The notes under the pieces were generated by a model. The model saw only the letters and a program-made list of their open reading frames with translations. It was not told where the DNA came from and did not search any database. Made by a program: the position numbers and the translations under genes. Positions 62,280-64,000 of a stretch of DNA of 64,000 nucleotides are shown here, piece by piece. The DNA lies in NCBI GenBank assembly GCA_964017185.1, contig OZ024884.1, positions 13,493,548 through 13,557,547 of the forward strand, in the 5' to 3' direction. Numbering within the stretch: the first letter of the stretch is position 1; the number at the start of each line of letters is the position of its first letter. This stretch comes from Rugalucina vietnamica (lineage: Eukaryota; Mollusca; Bivalvia; Lucinida; Lucinidae).

Positions 62280-63440
62280 CAACATAATGGCAGGTCAGCT
62301 AATGCAATCCGTTACATCCATTCTTGGCACTTAACATGTCATAATTGAACAAAAGACTAGTCAAATGTATTTCTAGATAATGGACTGAAAACCTGAGCTC
62401 ATTCACGACAAGAAGGAAACTGTTTTTCGGTATGTTGCTTCTTGATAAATCAGTCTGTGTAAATACAGACAGTAACCAAAATTTGTCAACTCCTTCATTT
62501 GGACCGAGCATGCTACATTTCGAATCAATTCACGCATTTCGGCCCAAAGACAGCATCGCAAAAGTGAATACCTTGTACTGTATGCAAGGGAGAAAAACAG
62601 ACATCCTCCTTTTCTTACACACAAAGTGTTTGTAAAAGTACATGTTAAGATGAACTCTTATATAAATATGTGATACGGGTAACTGACCAGTAATACACAG
62701 AATGGCGTTGTAAATATGTCATAATTTAAACAAAATGCCTGTCAAATGTATTTCTAGCTAATGGAACAGAAACCTGATAATATTCACGTCACAAGGGAGC
62801 ATAGTCTTCGGTACGATGGGTCTTGATAAATCAGTCTGTGTAAATACTGACATTTTGTAACAGCTTGTCAACCACTTCATATATGTACGAATCAAACGCG
62901 TACTCATCAAAGCACGCATTTTCGCACAATACACAATCACACAATAAAAAAGCTATTCAAACTCTATGGAAAGGCAAACCGTCCCGTAAAATGATTCTTT
63001 GCGAATCAAATTACGCATTTCGGCCCTCCATAGATGTCATCGCAACAGTGAATACTTTGTGCTGTATAGGAGATGGAAAACAGAGATCCTCTCAGGTTTG
63101 TAACAGTGCATGTTAAGATGAACTCTTATATAAATGTGTGATAAGGGTAACTGACCAGTAATACACAGAATGACGTTGTAAATATGTCACAATTTAAACA
63201 AAATGCCTGTCAAATGTATTTCTAGCTAATGGAACAGAAACATGATAAAATTCACGTCACAAAGCAACATATTTTCGGTACGATGGGTCTTGAAAAATCA
63301 GTCTATGTAAATACTGACAGTTTGTAACAGCTTGTCAACATCTTCATACGAATCGAGCGCACCAAGTTACTAATCAAATTACGCATTTTCGCACAATACT
63401 CAATCGCACATTTCATGTACTTTATGGAATGGCAATTCAT
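62280..63440 (+). repeat. ~470-bp tandem repeat, about 2.5 units
   Basis: CATGTTAAGATGAACTCTTA starts at about 62643 and 63111. Units share CAGTAATACACAGAATG, TCAAATGTATTTCTAG, GATAAATCAGTCTGTGTAAA and ATTACGCATTTCGGCC. The first unit is incomplete and more diverged. Several open frames across it are not conserved between units. Confidence 0.75.
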
Positions 63441-64000
63441 TTTGCACAATGCTTGCAAAAGTACATGTTTGGTTTACCATTCCAGCAAAAGACATAATGA
63501 TATTTCTAATGACACCTAATATCAAACATCTTATACTTTAGTTTTGAAACCTTCAGACACTTTGATGGGAACATAGATAGATGGCATTCATTTTTAAAAT
63601 ACGAAGGACTTTAACTCATTTAAGCCTGGCGTCCCTTTTATGGGACATAGGCAAACATAATAGCCCCAGATATGACGCGCGTTCGGCGTCCCATCTGGGG
63701 CTATTCTGTTTGCTAAGAGGATTTTCATCAAAAATTTATTTAAAAATGGAAAATCACTCCTAACACCCCTAAAAATGAAAGTTGACTCACCCAATTGATA
63801 ATGATGGTATAATCTATTCGTCAAATATGGGTTAAATCTAAAACAATACTGGATGTTACAGAAGAAAAATCAGAGATTTTCGTTAATCGTTAAGCGAGCA
63901 ATGCAATTTCACCCTTCGCTTAACTCGATTTCCAATCATTTTTTTTGTATCGGTACAAACTGTTTGTGTCGATGCCTAAGTCAAGCTATCCGTAAAATGG
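63441..64000. other. non-coding apart from one hairpin
   Basis: Only the hairpin at 63605-63715 is recognisable before the window ends. Confidence 0.4.
63605..63715. repeat. hairpin around AGCCCCAGATATGAC
   Basis: AAACATAATAGCCCCAGAT pairs with ATCTGGGGCTATTCTGTTT, separated by GACGCGCGTTCGGCGTCCC. One arm with the same flank (TTTTATGGG, TAGCCCCAGATGT) recurs at 48415-48475. Confidence 0.7.

Overview
This is a eukaryotic nuclear window. It is AT-rich, has long introns with canonical GT-AG junctions, and is packed with short interspersed repeats, foldback elements and microsatellites. The repeat types (tRNA-headed SINEs, an element opening with an AGCTCACC hairpin, dense palindromic MITEs) suggest an invertebrate, most likely a bivalve mollusc. 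That placement rests on recognising repeat types and is an inference.

The only gene I can support well runs on the minus strand from about 50.6 kb to 10.7 kb. It is the 3' part of a receptor tyrosine kinase. Eight exons can be placed to the base (50584-50438, 49258-49137, 47576-47219, 44203-44039, 32225-32107, 14082-13909, 11954-11796, 10918-10706). Their splice phases match at all seven junctions (1, 0, 1, 1, 0, 0, 0), and together they give 485 open codons including the stop. In order they encode a small Cys-rich extracellular module, a linker, a transmembrane helix with a basic stop-transfer patch, a juxtamembrane NPSY motif and a complete kinase domain with a YxxxYY activation loop. The kinase reads as Trk/MuSK/ROR-like. 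The N-terminal exons and promoter lie upstream, beyond what I could identify.

The gene shows repeated local duplication of coding sequence: about eight tandem copies of the VAIK-lysine exon, a partial copy of the DFG exon, a second diverged Cys-rich module, and five or so 90-bp repeats of the last codons and stop.

Everything else is accessory DNA. 0-9 kb: CpG-word palindromic elements and two inverted, 5'-truncated reverse-transcriptase elements. 12-13 kb and 19 kb: TIR elements. 14-32 kb (an 18-kb intron): SINE-like repeats, a ~1-kb-arm inverted repeat pair (22.4-30.9 kb) and a 935-bp TIR element carrying four RFX X-box palindromes. 32-44 kb (a 12-kb intron): a 1.2-kb foldback and many MITEs, plus a 348-bp satellite with tRNA-like boxes. 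51-64 kb: SINE, MITEs, an element dense in ACGCGT, and a ~470-bp tandem repeat. A MITE of about 270 bp with three internal hairpins occurs about 20 times across the window and is the most striking unexplained family.
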